From Ditylenchus dipsaci (taxonomy: Eukaryota > Nematoda > Chromadorea > Rhabditida > Anguinidae): DNA of 64,000 bases. The notes under the pieces are model-generated. The model saw only the letters and a list, made by a program, of their open reading frames with translations. It ran no database searches and was not told the DNA's origin. How positions within the stretch are numbered: position 1 is the first letter of the stretch; every line of letters starts with the position of its first letter. The translations under genes were made by a program, and so were the position numbers. Of this stretch, positions 24,564 to 37,521 are shown one piece after another. Where the stretch lies: positions 62,001 to 126,000 of the forward strand of contig SADC01000169.1 of assembly GCA_004194705.1 (NCBI GenBank), read 5' to 3'.

Positions 24564-25450
24564 CATAGCTGCACGCTGTCCAAAAAATAGCGCCAGCGCC
24601 GGCGCCGGCAATTTTCAAAATTGAGCGCCAGCGCCGGAAAAAGCGCCAGCGCCGGCGCCAGAGCAGCCAAATTGAAAAAATCGCGCCGGCGCCAGCGCCG
24701 GCGCGATTTTGCTGGCGCCGTAAAAAGCGCCGGCGCACTCAAAAGCGGCTTTTCTACAAATTAGTATTGCCCTATATTTATCACCAAATTAGAAGTCTTA
24801 AGGTATACTGGAAAAAATTTCTAACTCTTTGTGGAGTAAAATCTGTCAAAGAATTAGGAATAAAAGTGCTTAGTACGTTTGGGATAGTGATAGTAGCCGA
24901 TCAAACATCGGATGCAATAGAAAAGTTTTTTGATGATGATGATGCCGAGGCCCAACAAATTGTTGACGAGTACCTTGAAATGCTAGTTCAAAAGTTGAAG
25001 GCCAGAAAAATAGCCAAGGGAATGAAAAAACAAAACGATGTTCTTGAAGGACTTATTGAATGAAACACGTATTGTTGCATATTCAAGTAACACCACTAGG
25101 AAATTTATATTTTTGAAGAAGTTCATAAATTAAAGAATTGGCATGAACTTGTTTTACAACAACAATGACTTAATACAAAACAAAAAAAAGCGACAGTTTA
25201 GCAATTCGTGAAAATTTGCGCACCGGTGCCAGCGCCGGTCTATTCACCATTTCACGCCAGCGCCGGCGCCAGCGCCGGCCTAGCCAGAAAAAATTTCGCG
25301 AGCGCCGGCGCCAGCGCCGGCCTAGTCAAAATATTCGCGCCAGCGCCGGAAAAAGCGCCGGCGCTCTGAGCGCCCGGCGCTTAAAAAGCGCCGGGCGCCG
25401 GCGCTGGCGCTGCTAGCGCCGGCGCTGGCGCTGGCGCTCGTGCAGCTATG
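24564..25450. mobile_element. Short TIR element with GCGCCGGC-rich arms
   Basis: A 12-bp perfect inverted terminus CATAGCTGCACG opens and closes the element. An exact 8-bp duplication ACCACACC is present at 24556-24563 and 25451-25458. Arms at about 24591-24741 and 25228-25437 are arrays of GCGCCAGCGCCGGC, extremely GC-rich against an AT-rich background. The 460-bp middle carries one ORF. Superfamily is not clear; 8-bp duplication suggests hAT, while array arms resemble the MULE-like elements here. Confidence 0.8.
24767..25063 (+). CDS. 98-aa acidic ORF inside the GCGCCGGC element
   Basis: ORF of 98 codons, the only one in the element's middle. It contains VKSVKELGIKVLSTFGIVIV, a central DDDDAEAQQIVDEYLE acidic helix and a basic end KARKIAKGMKKQND. 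It could form two amphipathic helices. No family is recognised. Position between intact inverted ends suggests cargo. Expression is unknown. Confidence 0.4.
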   Translation: MPYIYHQIRSLKVYWKKFLTLCGVKSVKELGIKVLSTFGIVIVADQTSDAIEKFFDDDDAEAQQIVDEYLEMLVQKLKARKIAKGMKKQNDVLEGLIE

Positions 25451-25598
25451 ACCACACCACGAACATTAACTTCGGGTAATACAGTTGAAAATAAAGTGTG
25501 AAAACTGCCAGAAAAAAGGAAATCACGGTATGAGCAAAGTCTCAACCAGAAATTCGAAATTTTAGACCTCCACAACTACAATTTTTGACGCTCAACTA

Positions 25599-26209
25599 CA
25601 GGGAGTATCAAAATTACGTTAACATTTTCAAACTTAATATTTTTGTTCAAATTTCAGTTTTTCTTTTTCGTTTATTTGTTTGATACGCCTGTTTTGTTGC
25701 TTGTTTCCCCACTTGCGTCCCATTTGCTTAATGGTCTTCGAGTTTATCCATTAAATTTAATTTATGGCCTTCCCATTTTACGTGCACGCTCGATGTCGGT
25801 TCATCAAATTAATTTCTATCAATTTTGCAGATATTGCTGCAGTCAAGGGAGGGGAACAACGCGCCGGTTTCGTCCTCCTTCGTCATCAAGTCTTGGATTC
25901 GCGCGAATTGGGCAGCTATTCGGAGTGGCAAGGCAAACAATCAGCAATGTGGTTCATCGATCTGAAAAAACTGGTGCTACCAAAAATCCACTGTAGTTGC
26001 CCTTCTCTGTTGTCATATTCGCTGTCATTATTTAAGACTTCGTGTGAGAGACGTGCTCAGTAGTGAATGAAGATTTCTGTCCTCGTCTTATAAGCGCTAT
26101 TTTATGGACGTTTCCGGGGCGTGCCACCCAAAAAATTCGGAAACGGGCCGCTGCGGTGATATGCTGCCCCATTTTTTCTTAAATGTTAACGTAATTTTGA
26201 CACACTCTG
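25599..26209 (+). mobile_element. Internally deleted Tc1/mariner copy (non-autonomous)
   Basis: TA (25597-25598 and 26210-26211) flanks ends CAGGGAGTATCAAAATTACG and, complemented, CAGAGTGTGTCAAAATTACG. Between them only the transposase HTH remains, broken into two frames: GEQRAGFVLLRHQ and ARIGQLFGVARQTISNVVHR. The same upstream leader AGGTTCATCAAATTAATTTC as in the 48-kb copy is present. This is a relic of the same family. Confidence 0.85.
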
Positions 26210-26363
26210 TACACCGCGCAATTTAAGCAAAATTTTAACGGAAATGCTATATTACTTCATAAACAACATGGATAACAGCAGAAGAAAATGATTGGATAAC
26301 TTGATATGGGATTTCAGAGGGAGACTAGACACACACAATTGTTGAATTTGATTGAGTAACATT

Positions 26364-28252
<1,889 letters not shown>

Positions 28253-29073
28253 TTTTCTCAGTCTTTTTGATAGAGCAATAACTAAAAAAAATCCGGCTTC
28301 AATTACTTATCCAGGCTTTTCCTTACGAAAAAAAGAACAGCGTCACATCAAATTCGAGCACTTTTGGCCGTTGCAACTTTGAAAATGATGTTCAAATAGA
28401 AAAATTGGGCGCGCTTTCAAAGAAGATATGTTTTGGCAATTTTTTACCATTATTTTTAGGACGGTACGTTAAGATGGCCAGTTTGGGGATAAAGTGCCCA
28501 TGAAATGTGAAAAAATGGGCTCTAGGTCAATTGCTAGACGGTCAATTGGTCGACAGTTTTATCAAGTTTAGTTTTATCATGCCAAACGAGTGAATCAATA
28601 TACATTCGAAGTGTTTCCAAAAAAGCATTTCCAAACACCCTATATCGACATGTAATCGCATCAAAAGCTTGAAAAGATATAATTTTTGAGTTCTGGTCTG
28701 TACAAAATTGTGTTTTGTGCATTTTGTAATTTTCGACCATTGGCCCTTCTTTGGCTGTTTTACCATGTTTTCAACATGGGACTTGGCGAAAAGAGCATCT
28801 AAATGCATTTTTAATCAAGAGTATTGCTCGGAATTATCTCTGAGGTAAGTGAGTGCGCGCATCTCTAACCAACCAAGCCCCGACACACCCACATACCTTA
28901 GACACAAATCACTAATCAAGGGACTCTAGATGCATGAAAAAGCAGGCATACCAGAGTTTATTTATGAGGTAGGCCCCAGTATTCAAAACTATAATCAACA
29001 TCTTTCCTGTTGACACAAAATAAGCCCTTTTTTGGTTCATTTTATACCCCGATACAGCCCTCAAACTCCTTAA

Positions 29074-31213
29074 CACAGAAAGGACGAACGGCGAGACCGG
29101 CACATTCTGTTGCAGAATTTAGTGAAGAATCAAATTTATTTTTCCACTTTTTCCACTCAGAAATTCCCTTTTTAAATTGGCGCCCTTTTATTTTGCGGTA
29201 ATTCTACAGATGGAAAGTGAACCAAGATCACTTCTAGAACCAAAATTTAACGTTCTTTCACATGGCATAAAGTTTTTATTTTCGACATAGCGTCTGAAGT
29301 AGGTTTTCGAGCCATAATTCGTAAAAAGTTCGACTTTCAAAAGATGGAATTTTTTGAAATTTGAATATTTTATTTGAGAAAAATAATATTTATATTTTAT
29401 TTAATATTTTATTTATACAAGCTTGTGATATGTCATTTGAAAGCTATTTTAATGTGCTTTATAATTGTTCAAAAAGAGAAAGCTAGTGTTCACAAAAATT
29501 GGGGGTTATTGTCTTTTGAATGTTGAGGAAGTATCCAAAAATGACAATTTTCAAAAATCGCGTTTTGACCACCTTGTTCCGACTAAAAAAAATGAAAGTA
29601 GAAAAATAATTTGATTCTTCACTAAATTCTGCGGACAAAGCTTTTTTTGCTGCAAAAGGACTTTTTTTGCTGCAAAAATTAGTTGATGCAAAAAGTCTTT
29701 TTTTTTGCTGCAAAAAAACTTTTTTTTTGCTGCAAATATTTTTGCTGCAAAAAGACTTTTTTTTGCTGCAAAAAAACTTTTTTTTGCTGCAAAAATTCTT
29801 TTTTTCGCTGCAAAAAGACTTTTTTTTGCTGCAAATCGGCTTTTTCTGTCCAAACTATTTTAGCTGTAATTTTGGCGTGCGGTCAATTAGTCCACGGTCA
29901 ATCGCTCCACGGTCAATTGGTCCACAGGTGAATTGGTCCACAGGTCAATTGCTCCACAAAATTATTTTCAAATTTATCTTTTTTGTCTTGTGAAGAACTT
30001 CTGTTATTTTAACAGTTTTTCGATAATTCAGCCTTAACCCTACTGGTTAATCCACGCACCAACCAAAACAAGGTGGTCGTCCACCTGGAGCAAAATTTTT
30101 GGTTTTGTTGGTGCATGGACACAGATCCAGCGTTGCACAGAAAAATGTTTAAAAATATTTTGTGCCAGGAAAAAATTTTGTGGATAATTTCGGTATCGAT
30201 GAATTCGCTTAACGCCTATTTTCACAGTTTTTGTAAATCTTGTATAACGTGAATTCACTACTGTCAAAACATCTTTAGAATGCTCGAATTAATGCAGAAA
30301 ACAGTTTTTGGAACCTAAAAAAACATAAAAAATTGACCAACCACTCGGTTTTGTTGGTACTTGGAATATCCAGAAGATCGAGCTACCAATGAAAAATGGT
30401 CTAATAAACAACCTGGGTACCACCTAGAAACAACCACCACCCAAGCACCACTACCTAGCACTTCTACTCCTGAATACCGGTACCTGGTCAATGCCTTGGT
30501 ACTAGTACCGTACCACTACCTTAACACCAGTTCAGCTTTCAGGGTCATTCCAGCAATTTTAACGAAACTATAAATTACCCACAAAATGAATTTTACTATT
30601 ATCAAACCCTCTTTAGAATGCTCGAATTAGTGTAAAAACAGGTATTAGAACCCGAAAAACATAAAAATGATTTAACAACAAAGGGATGACCACCAAACCG
30701 GTTGGTGCGTGTATTAACCAGTAGGTTAAGGCTGAATTATCGAAAAACTGTTAAAATAACAGAAGTTCTTCACAAGACAAAAAGATTTTGTTGAAAATAA
30801 TTTTGTGGAGCAATTGACCTGTGGACCAATTGACCTGTGGACCAATTGACCTGTGGACCAATTGACCTGTGGACCAATTGACCTGTGGACCAATTGACCT
30901 GTGGACCAATTGACCGTGGATCAATTGATCGTGGAGCGATTGACCGTGGACTAATTGACCGCACGCCAAAATTACAGCTAAAATAGTTTGGACCAGAAAA
31001 AGCCGATTTGCAGCAAAAAAGCCGATTTGCAGCAAAAAAAAGTCTTTTTGCAGCGAAAAAAAGAATTTTTGCAGCAAAAATATTTGCAGCAAAAAAAAGA
31101 CTTTTTGCATCAACTAATTTTTGCAGCAAAAAAAAGTCTTTTTGCAGCAAAAAAAAAGCTTTGTCCAAATTTTGCAACAGAATGTGCCGGTCTCACCGTT
31201 CGGCCTTCCCGTG
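29074..31213. mobile_element. TTAA-flanked element with CTGCAAAAA-array arms
   Basis: TTAA at 29070-29073 and 31214-31217 borders ends CACAGAAAGGACGAACGG and, complemented, CACGGGAAGGCCGAACGG. Both long arms contain TTTTTTGCTGCAAAAA arrays and GGTCAATTGGTCCAC arrays, then CTTCTGTTATTTTAACAG. The left arm holds a nested foldback (about 29117-29628). The middle (30085-30690) has hairpin repeats and no ORF of note. TTAA targets suggest piggyBac-like or Kolobok-like mobilisation. Confidence 0.75.
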
Positions 31214-31217
31214 TTAA

Positions 31218-31446
31218 AGGGGCAAGCCCACGCTAATAAGAGGTGGCGCCGGGAATTCAAAATTATTTCCCATTCGTTGAACTTCTGTACGGATTTTTAA
31301 ACTTGATTTCTAACAAACAAGGCCTAGAGTTTTATTTTAGTCCTTGTTTTGTTAGAAGCCAAGTGAAAAATCCTTACAGAAGTTCAGTGATTAGGAATTT
31401 TTTTTAATTCCCGGGCACCACCTCTTATTAGCGTGGGCATGCCCCT
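31218..31446. mobile_element. TTAA-flanked MITE abutting 29074-31213
   Basis: AGGGGCAAGCCCACGCTAAT and its inverted copy ending at 31446, with TTAA at 31214-31217 and 31447-31450. It shares the left TTAA with the neighbouring element. The centre is the same hairpin seen at 10828-10960. Confidence 0.8.
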
Positions 31447-31539
31447 TTAAAAGACCATTAAACTTAATAAGCACAGCAATTTGGAAATTTTGAATTTTAA
31501 ACTGAGGCTAAAAAAAGAAACAAAACAGAGAAGATACCA

Positions 31540-31810
31540 GTGATTGCAAAATGACAATGATAATTATCATTTTGTCATTTTGTCAGATGACAAAATGACA
31601 ATTTATCATAATGACCATTGTCATATGACAATATTTCAGAATGACAATTATCATCTGACAATTTTTCCAAATTGTCATATGACAATTTGTCATCTGATAT
31701 TTTTTTAAAAATTGTCAAATGAAATTTGTCATCATGATAGCTTGTCATCATGACAATTTGTCAACATGACCTGGAAATTGTCAGATCCCAATTTGTGAAA
31801 TTTTTGCTTT
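31540..31810. repeat. ATGACAATTTGTCAT degenerate array
   Basis: Short palindromic units of ATGACAATT and AATTGTCAT alternate over about 270 bp. No coding signal. Confidence 0.75.
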
Positions 31811-32084
31811 GTCAGATGATATTTTTCTGTCGATTACTAGTATGAAAACTTTTCTGCATTAATTCTGTCAGTGTCAGGTTTGTAAAACTTTGTATTTCAG
31901 CTTATTAATGTCGCAAGAAGATGCTCAAGTTCCATCGGTGGGGAAGGCCGAGCAACGCTTCCATTGAAAAAGAGAAAAAGATCTTCAAGATACCTAAGGC
32001 CAGGGGACCACCATAATTTTGTCAATAATCTTTTCGAATGTTTTTTGTTTGCATGTGAAATTTTTTCAAAATATAGAACCGCTT

Positions 32085-32126
32085 ACTAGTCGAGCCCAGC
32101 ATTGCGTGACATTGCCAGATCGGACG
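32085..32126 (-). repeat. 42-bp 5S rRNA fragment, inverted
   Basis: Complement reads CGTCCGATCTGGCAATGTCA through GGGCTCGACTAGT, the same internal 5S segment as at 12749-12790. The flanks do not resemble 5S. Confidence 0.75.
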
Positions 32127-33135
32127 ACTTATCCTGCTTTCACTGCACCATTACTACCTATATGAATCTGTGTTAAAATTTTACTCATAAATAGAATTCA
32201 AATTTTCAATGCACACAAAAAAATTAATTCAATAGGATAATAAGTTAGAACATAAGAGTTCGGACTTCTGCAGGTTTAAATATGCGAGTCGAGAGTTGTA
32301 TGAAGCGAGGTATTCGAAAACGTGGTTTTTTACCGAAATTCCCAAAAAAATGGGCACTTTTTCAAATTTCCTGGGCCCTCTTTTCCCAAAACTGGTCATT
32401 TTTCCGTATTTTTACTTTCTATAATTTGTAGTTTTCTAATATAGTTTCTATAATTGGTTAAAGTTTCAGGATAACTGTGTTTATGATAAACGCCGTAGAT
32501 TAAGGCTCAAAACTAAAAGCTTAAAGCCGCTTCAAAATTAGCAAAAATGACATGCAGCCATGTGAAATCGAACCTAAGAGTTTTGACATAAAATAGTGGA
32601 TATTAATCTTGGATTCAACCAAAAAATCACCGCTTGTGAAAGAGTCTTCATTAACTTGGACAAGGAATAGTCAAATTGTCGGCTGACAGACTTGTTAGAA
32701 ATGGACTTCTTGCCAATCATATTCCTGACAGCCTGAAACACACACAACATTCATTAATACAGTAAAACTAGGGTCTGCAGGCGCCTATCGGCGCCTATTC
32801 CGTTCGAGAACATTAGTGATTCGGGCACTATTCCTGTGGTTCGGGATAGAGGCGTAGCCAGAAAAATCTGACGGGGAGGGGGCTGAAGGCCCCCGAGAGG
32901 TCATTTTACCTACACCGTTTTCGAGTTTTATGGTGCTTTTAATTAACAAAGTTTTTTTAAAAAATCTGATGGGGGGGGAGGGGGCTATAGCCCACTCAGA
33001 CCCCTCCCCTGGTTACGCCCATGGTTCGGAACATTAGTGGTTCATTTATATTGGTAGCTCAGGTAGATTAATCGTTCGAGTGCATTAATGGTTAGGGTAG
33101 ATCATCCATCTTACCTGTGAACCCACCAACTCTGC

Positions 33136-33240
33136 CTTGCCTACCCTCACCTACCGTCGCCTATCCTCGCCTCTCCCCGCCTATTCTCGCCTACCCTCAC
33201 CTACCGTCGCCTATCCTCGCCTATCCTCGCCTATTTCGCC
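33136..33240 (+). repeat. CTCGCCTATC tandem repeat
   Basis: About ten 10-bp units (CGCCTATCCT, CGCCTACCCT) followed by a pogo-like end at 33245-33300. Confidence 0.85.
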
Positions 33241-33394
33241 CACTATAACGTACAGCTGACCTGGTTCCCAGGGTGTACGTTATATCAAATTTTGACTGTA
33301 GAGATTCCACGTGAACACTTAACTATCTTATCTGGCTACTTACCCACCGTAAGTGGCCATTCACCTACCCTACATGGCAGAAAAGGCAGAAGGG

Positions 33395-33780
33395 GACTGG
33401 CAGAAAAGTGGGCTCTAACACAAAAATCCCCTTAAATCCAGGCTAAAATCCAACATCACCAATTTGGAGGGCAAGGAAAACATTTTTTAAAAGCAACTTC
33501 AATTATACATGTTTGTGCTTAAAAGAAAGCCAAGATGTTGTACTTGAAGGTTCCGCAAAGATATCTGACATTAATTTGCAAAAATGGCAGAAAAGTAGGC
33601 TTGAACACAAAAATCCACCTTAAATCCAGGCTAAAATCCACCATTTCCAATTTAGAGGGCAAGGAAAATTTTTTTAGACGCAACATCAATCATACGCGCT
33701 TGTGCTTAAAAGAAAGCCAAGATGATAAACTTGAGGGTTCCGAAAAGATATCAAACATAAAAATGTAAAAACTGACCAAA
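33395..33780 (+). repeat. 190-bp tandem repeat, two units
   Basis: Two direct units containing TAAATCCAGGCTAAAATCCA, AGAAAGCCAAGATG and GGTTCCG. Diverged units recur at about 55555-55850 inside the hAT-like element 53781-56300. Confidence 0.8.
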
Positions 33781-34104
33781 AATTGGGTTGTAAAACGATA
33801 ACTTCATAAAAAGTATGACGGACGGAGCCCTCGACCCCTTTACAAATCCACCACACCTGAAGTGACTTGAGATATGACTGGCGCTGAGGGGGTTGGGCTG
33901 TGGAGTTCTTCTAGCTCTGCGCACAATTGTTTTGAACATGGAAGTGTCACAAAAGTCAGGTATGGATCCTTCACTAATTTCTCCTCGCAGAAATCGGCTT
34001 AGGTGAGAATCAAACGATGACTTTCTGCTCAGGCTTTGTGATGGTTCGCTGGGCTTCAAGCGGTCAACACTTTCTAAAGTCCAGATATTGAATGTGATTG
34101 AAGC

Positions 34105-34975
34105 GTGAAGAGTATTAAAAGAGAAGTTCTGTAATTTTTTAGTTCATCAAGGCCACCTCGACCCCTTAGAAAATGGGAAATTAAGTGTTTCGGCTTAAAC
34201 GAAAGCTTACAATGTGCTGAGTGCGATAGCAATATTCGACCACTTTTTCTTGGTAATTCACCGAACTGTGGCCTCCCGAAGTTTGGTACTCAGAAAAAGC
34301 AGTAAATTTCTTAAAATAGTTCATACTCGCTGAAAATTGAATGATTCAGAGCCGTTTAAACGCTTATTCGACGCGAAATGACTTTCGCTTTCTAAGAAGC
34401 ACAAAAACGTTCCAGTTTGTTGAAAATTTAGGCGAAATAAGTGTGTTTTTTTTCCAAAAATGAGTAGTTTTCCAACACCAATTTTTGGCGAAAAAACCGC
34501 CATAAAAATTGGAAATCGGCGTGCAGCCTCCTAAGTTTTAGTGCATTAGACAGGAAATTTAAACTAGCATCTTTCTGACAGGAAATTTCCGAAAAGTTGA
34601 GGGAGGCAAGACGAAAAGGCCTTTGAACTTTGCTAGTTGTCACTGACTCTTTTCAGTTTTTGACGCAAAAAATATTTTTTACTAAGAAAACCTGAAATTC
34701 TGACACTGGATTCATGATCAGCGTATCTAATTTGCTTCTGAGACCACTCTTAGAAGTGCACTTTAAACGTCCTATTTCAAATTCCCACCAGGACAATAAA
34801 CTTTTAAACAAGTCAATAATTAAAAAAAAGTTCTCGAATTTGGTGCTATCCTACTCAGCACATCGTAAGCTTTCGTTTAAACACAAACACTCAATTTTAC
34901 ATTTTCCTAGGGGTCAAGGTGGCCTTGACGAAACTAAAAAGTTACAAAACTTCTCTATTAAAACATGCCTGCTCT
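34105..34975. mobile_element. Foldback element
   Basis: Arms 34105-34260 and 34795-34975 share AAGGCCACCTCGACCCCT and GTAAGCTTTCGTTTAA in inverse orientation at about 80-85% similarity by eye. Middle is AT-rich with no coding signal. Confidence 0.6.
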
Positions 34976-35094
34976 TTTCATCTTCCTAGCGGCATTCTTG
35001 AAGGCAAACAAAGCAAGGAAAGTTGAACTGAAATTGTTTTGGTGAAAAGACACTTTGAGCATCTTTCTATGATTTGATTATAAGCGTTAAGAAA

Positions 35095-35245
35095 CGGGCA
35101 AACCTTTTTTGCCGTAAAAAGACTTTTTGCTACAGAAAGACTTTTTCTTCCGTAAAATAAATTCGCCGTCGAAATACTTATTTTTGCCGCAGAAATTTTT
35201 TTGTTGCCGTAAAAACACTTTTTGTTGCTGCTGTAAGGTAGGGGC
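35095..35245 (+). repeat. CTTTTTGCCGYAAA array, first part
   Basis: About eight degenerate units of TTTTTGCCGTAAAAA. The left border GCAAACCTTTTTTGCCG resembles the complement of the right border of the array at 53040-53340. Confidence 0.7.
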
Positions 35246-35269
35246 AAAGGTGGTTTGGACAAAACCCCC

Positions 35270-36300
35270 TTGTTAACCGAAAGTCACATAAACATGACTT
35301 AATCCAAACAAATAACCGAAACAACTAATTTGAATTCGCGCCAAATATTGGCACGACATTACCCCACAAGCGCTTTGAGCGCTTACAAGTACTTTCTCTC
35401 TCCGCTACTAGTTTAGTACATTTCCTCTCCGTTCTCATCATTAATTCTCCTTATAATTCCAGGTATCAATCTCTGGGTGTCTGGTGAGAAGTCTCGAACT
35501 TGCACGCAGCACAATCCGAACATCTGTCCGAATCAAGCAATCAGCTTTCTGCTTTCCGCTCCAATCGTTCCATTGCTCCTCTTGATTTTAGCATTGGTGG
35601 TTCAGCTATGCCAGTCCGAATCCGTTCTCTAGGATCTGGTGGTGAGTTGGGTTTGACAAGGTAGGAATCAATCGAGTCAGTTATCTGGCTCGCACATCTA
35701 GCGTTACCATAGGTCGAGGACCTGATACGAGTATTAGTAAGCGGAATCCGGTACCCTAGGGGTCGCAACTAGAATGAATCCTACACTCTCTGGAGTGCCA
35801 CATGGTAGTGAAACAATTGGGCATGAGTTTCGTAACTCACCGAAAGGAAAGTTGATTCCTTTTCAGACCAATGGCACCTCCTCTCTCATGTGATCCACAT
35901 TCCTCTGGGTAGAAGGCGGACACCACACAAAGACTATGAAGGGGTCGGCGGACCTTGACCGTGAAGTGCTACTGGATGCTCAAGAAGAAGTTCAGAAGCT
36001 GCAGTCATCGCCAGTCCAGTCGCCGCTCCAACAGTCTAGTGCCAAGCCTAAGGATGTGCATCGCTCCTCCTCCAGTCAGTCAGTCAACCAGCCGATGGGT
36101 CCGCTCCTCGTCCACCAGTCTCAAGTCAAGTATCAAGCCAAGGAGTCCAGCAAGCTCTCACGTCAAGGGAGGAAACAAGCCAGTCTCAGCAAAGAATGGG
36201 CCATCCAGACTCCTATAGCATCTCCTCATTTGTATTGTATCTGTGAGAGCCATTGTGGCTCTCGATTGAATAAAGTAAACCCCTTTAATAGGTCTTGTGT
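35270..36300 (+). other. Coding-like segment of unknown nature between array parts
   Basis: Less AT-rich than its surroundings. Frames open for 40-120 codons read like protein: NQLSAFRSNRSIAPLDFSIG, MNPTLSGVPHGSETIGHEF (then a stop at 35891) and, from 35936, EVLLDAQEEVQKLQSS with a Ser/Gln-rich stretch. AATAAA occurs at 36268. It might be a retroelement or gene remnant inserted in the array. No LTR, PBS or enzyme motif could be confirmed. Confidence 0.35.
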
Positions 36301-36329
36301 GTGTGTGCCAAACCTTCTATATTTTACTC

Positions 36330-36640
36330 TGCCAAATTACTTTTTTCTGCCAAAAGTTTGCTTTTTTGCCGCAAATAAATGTTCCGCAAATTTACTTTTT
36401 TTTTGCCGCCAATTTACTTTTTTTTGCCGCAACTTCTTCCTTCATTTTGCCGAAAATTTACTTTTTTTCCGCAAAAATACTTTTTATTGCCGCTAATTTA
36501 CTTTTTCGTGCTGCAAAATTTTTTTTCGCCAATTCACTTTTTTTGCCGTAAATTTACTTTTTTTGCCGCCAAGTTACTTTTCTTGCTGTGAATTCACTTT
36601 TTTCTGCCGTAAATTTGCTTTTTCCAGCCGCAACTTTTCT
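36330..36640 (+). repeat. CTTTTTTTGCCGCCAAATTTA array, second part
   Basis: About 16 units. The order of variants (for example CCGCTAATTTAC, then CCAAGTTAC, then GTGAATTCAC) is the same, inverted, as in 53040-53340. Confidence 0.8.
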
Positions 36641-37521
36641 TATAATGAATGTTGTTTTTGAAGTCATAACGTTGGATTTATTAATGAAGGCTTTTCGGGT
36701 AAGTATGGACGTTCAAAGAAACACAGTTGTTGTGTGAAATGTCCAAGTCAACCGAAAGAAAATTTTCAGAACGTTTTAACTAATACCAGGCTATCTTCAT
36801 TTATCATACCTATTTTTTTAAAGAAAAGGTACATCTATGGTCCGTATAAAAATTCAAATCAAACCTTATTCAAAAGTTGCTGGATCGGATCTCTCTGGGT
36901 GCATATTTTTTGTTTTTAATATTTTATTTAACAGTTTGGTATCAAAATGATCCTTAGGCTCTTGGGAACCCAAGTAGACTGTCAGCGGTTACACAGTTGT
37001 TGAAGCTAATACCTACTTAAGATTTTAAACCCGCTTTTTGTCAAAAAGAATTCACCATTTTTGTTACTCGGTGCTTCGATATCTTTAATCTAATAATTCT
37101 CTGTCTTTTCGAAATGCTTTCACAGCCTTAGTGCAGCCTAGACCTTTATCCGAGAAAATGTTGCTGCGCAAACAGGAGACTTTTTTCAAGCCGTTGCTTA
37201 CCAGAGAAAGCCTTGCCAAGCTACTCACATTCCTGAAGTAATTTTGATATAAAAACATTTTTATCAGGTTTTTGTGCAGCTCTAAGTTTAGAAATTTGCT
37301 ACCATTCTTTTAAAAGTCAATAAAATAGGTAAAGGCAATAAAGCACAAAGTATAAGGCTTCTAGGTGGGGTTCTTTTATTTTGACAGTTATTTGCAGTAA
37401 ATAGCAAAATTAAGACAGTTTCTGATGATAAAAGAATTATGAAAACCATTTCAATCGATTCATTGATATTTTTAGCCCAAGGACACTATAAGTTCAACTT
37501 AATCAATGAAAAACATAAAAA

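Larger units (their letters stand above)
31811..33394. other. No gene found; short repeats only
   Basis: Contains the inverted 5S fragment, a hAT-related poly-G fragment (32845-33015) and the CTCGCCTATC array. No exon motif could be read. Confidence 0.4.

Noticed and set aside
25216..25575. Arg-rich frame (RRQRRPSQ)
   Set aside because: It is a reading of the GCGCCGGC array arm, not a gene.
28534..28808. Possible extra kinase or myosin exon on the minus strand
   Set aside because: No motif matches; it contains AAAACACCCTATATC-type repeat sequence.
29551..31236. Lys/Ala- and Phe/Leu-rich frames (AAKKS and LLQK repeats)
   Set aside because: Both are translations of the TTTTTTGCTGCAAAAA arrays on opposite strands.
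36297..36591. Phe-rich frames resembling membrane segments
   Set aside because: They come from the CTTTTTTTGCCGC array.
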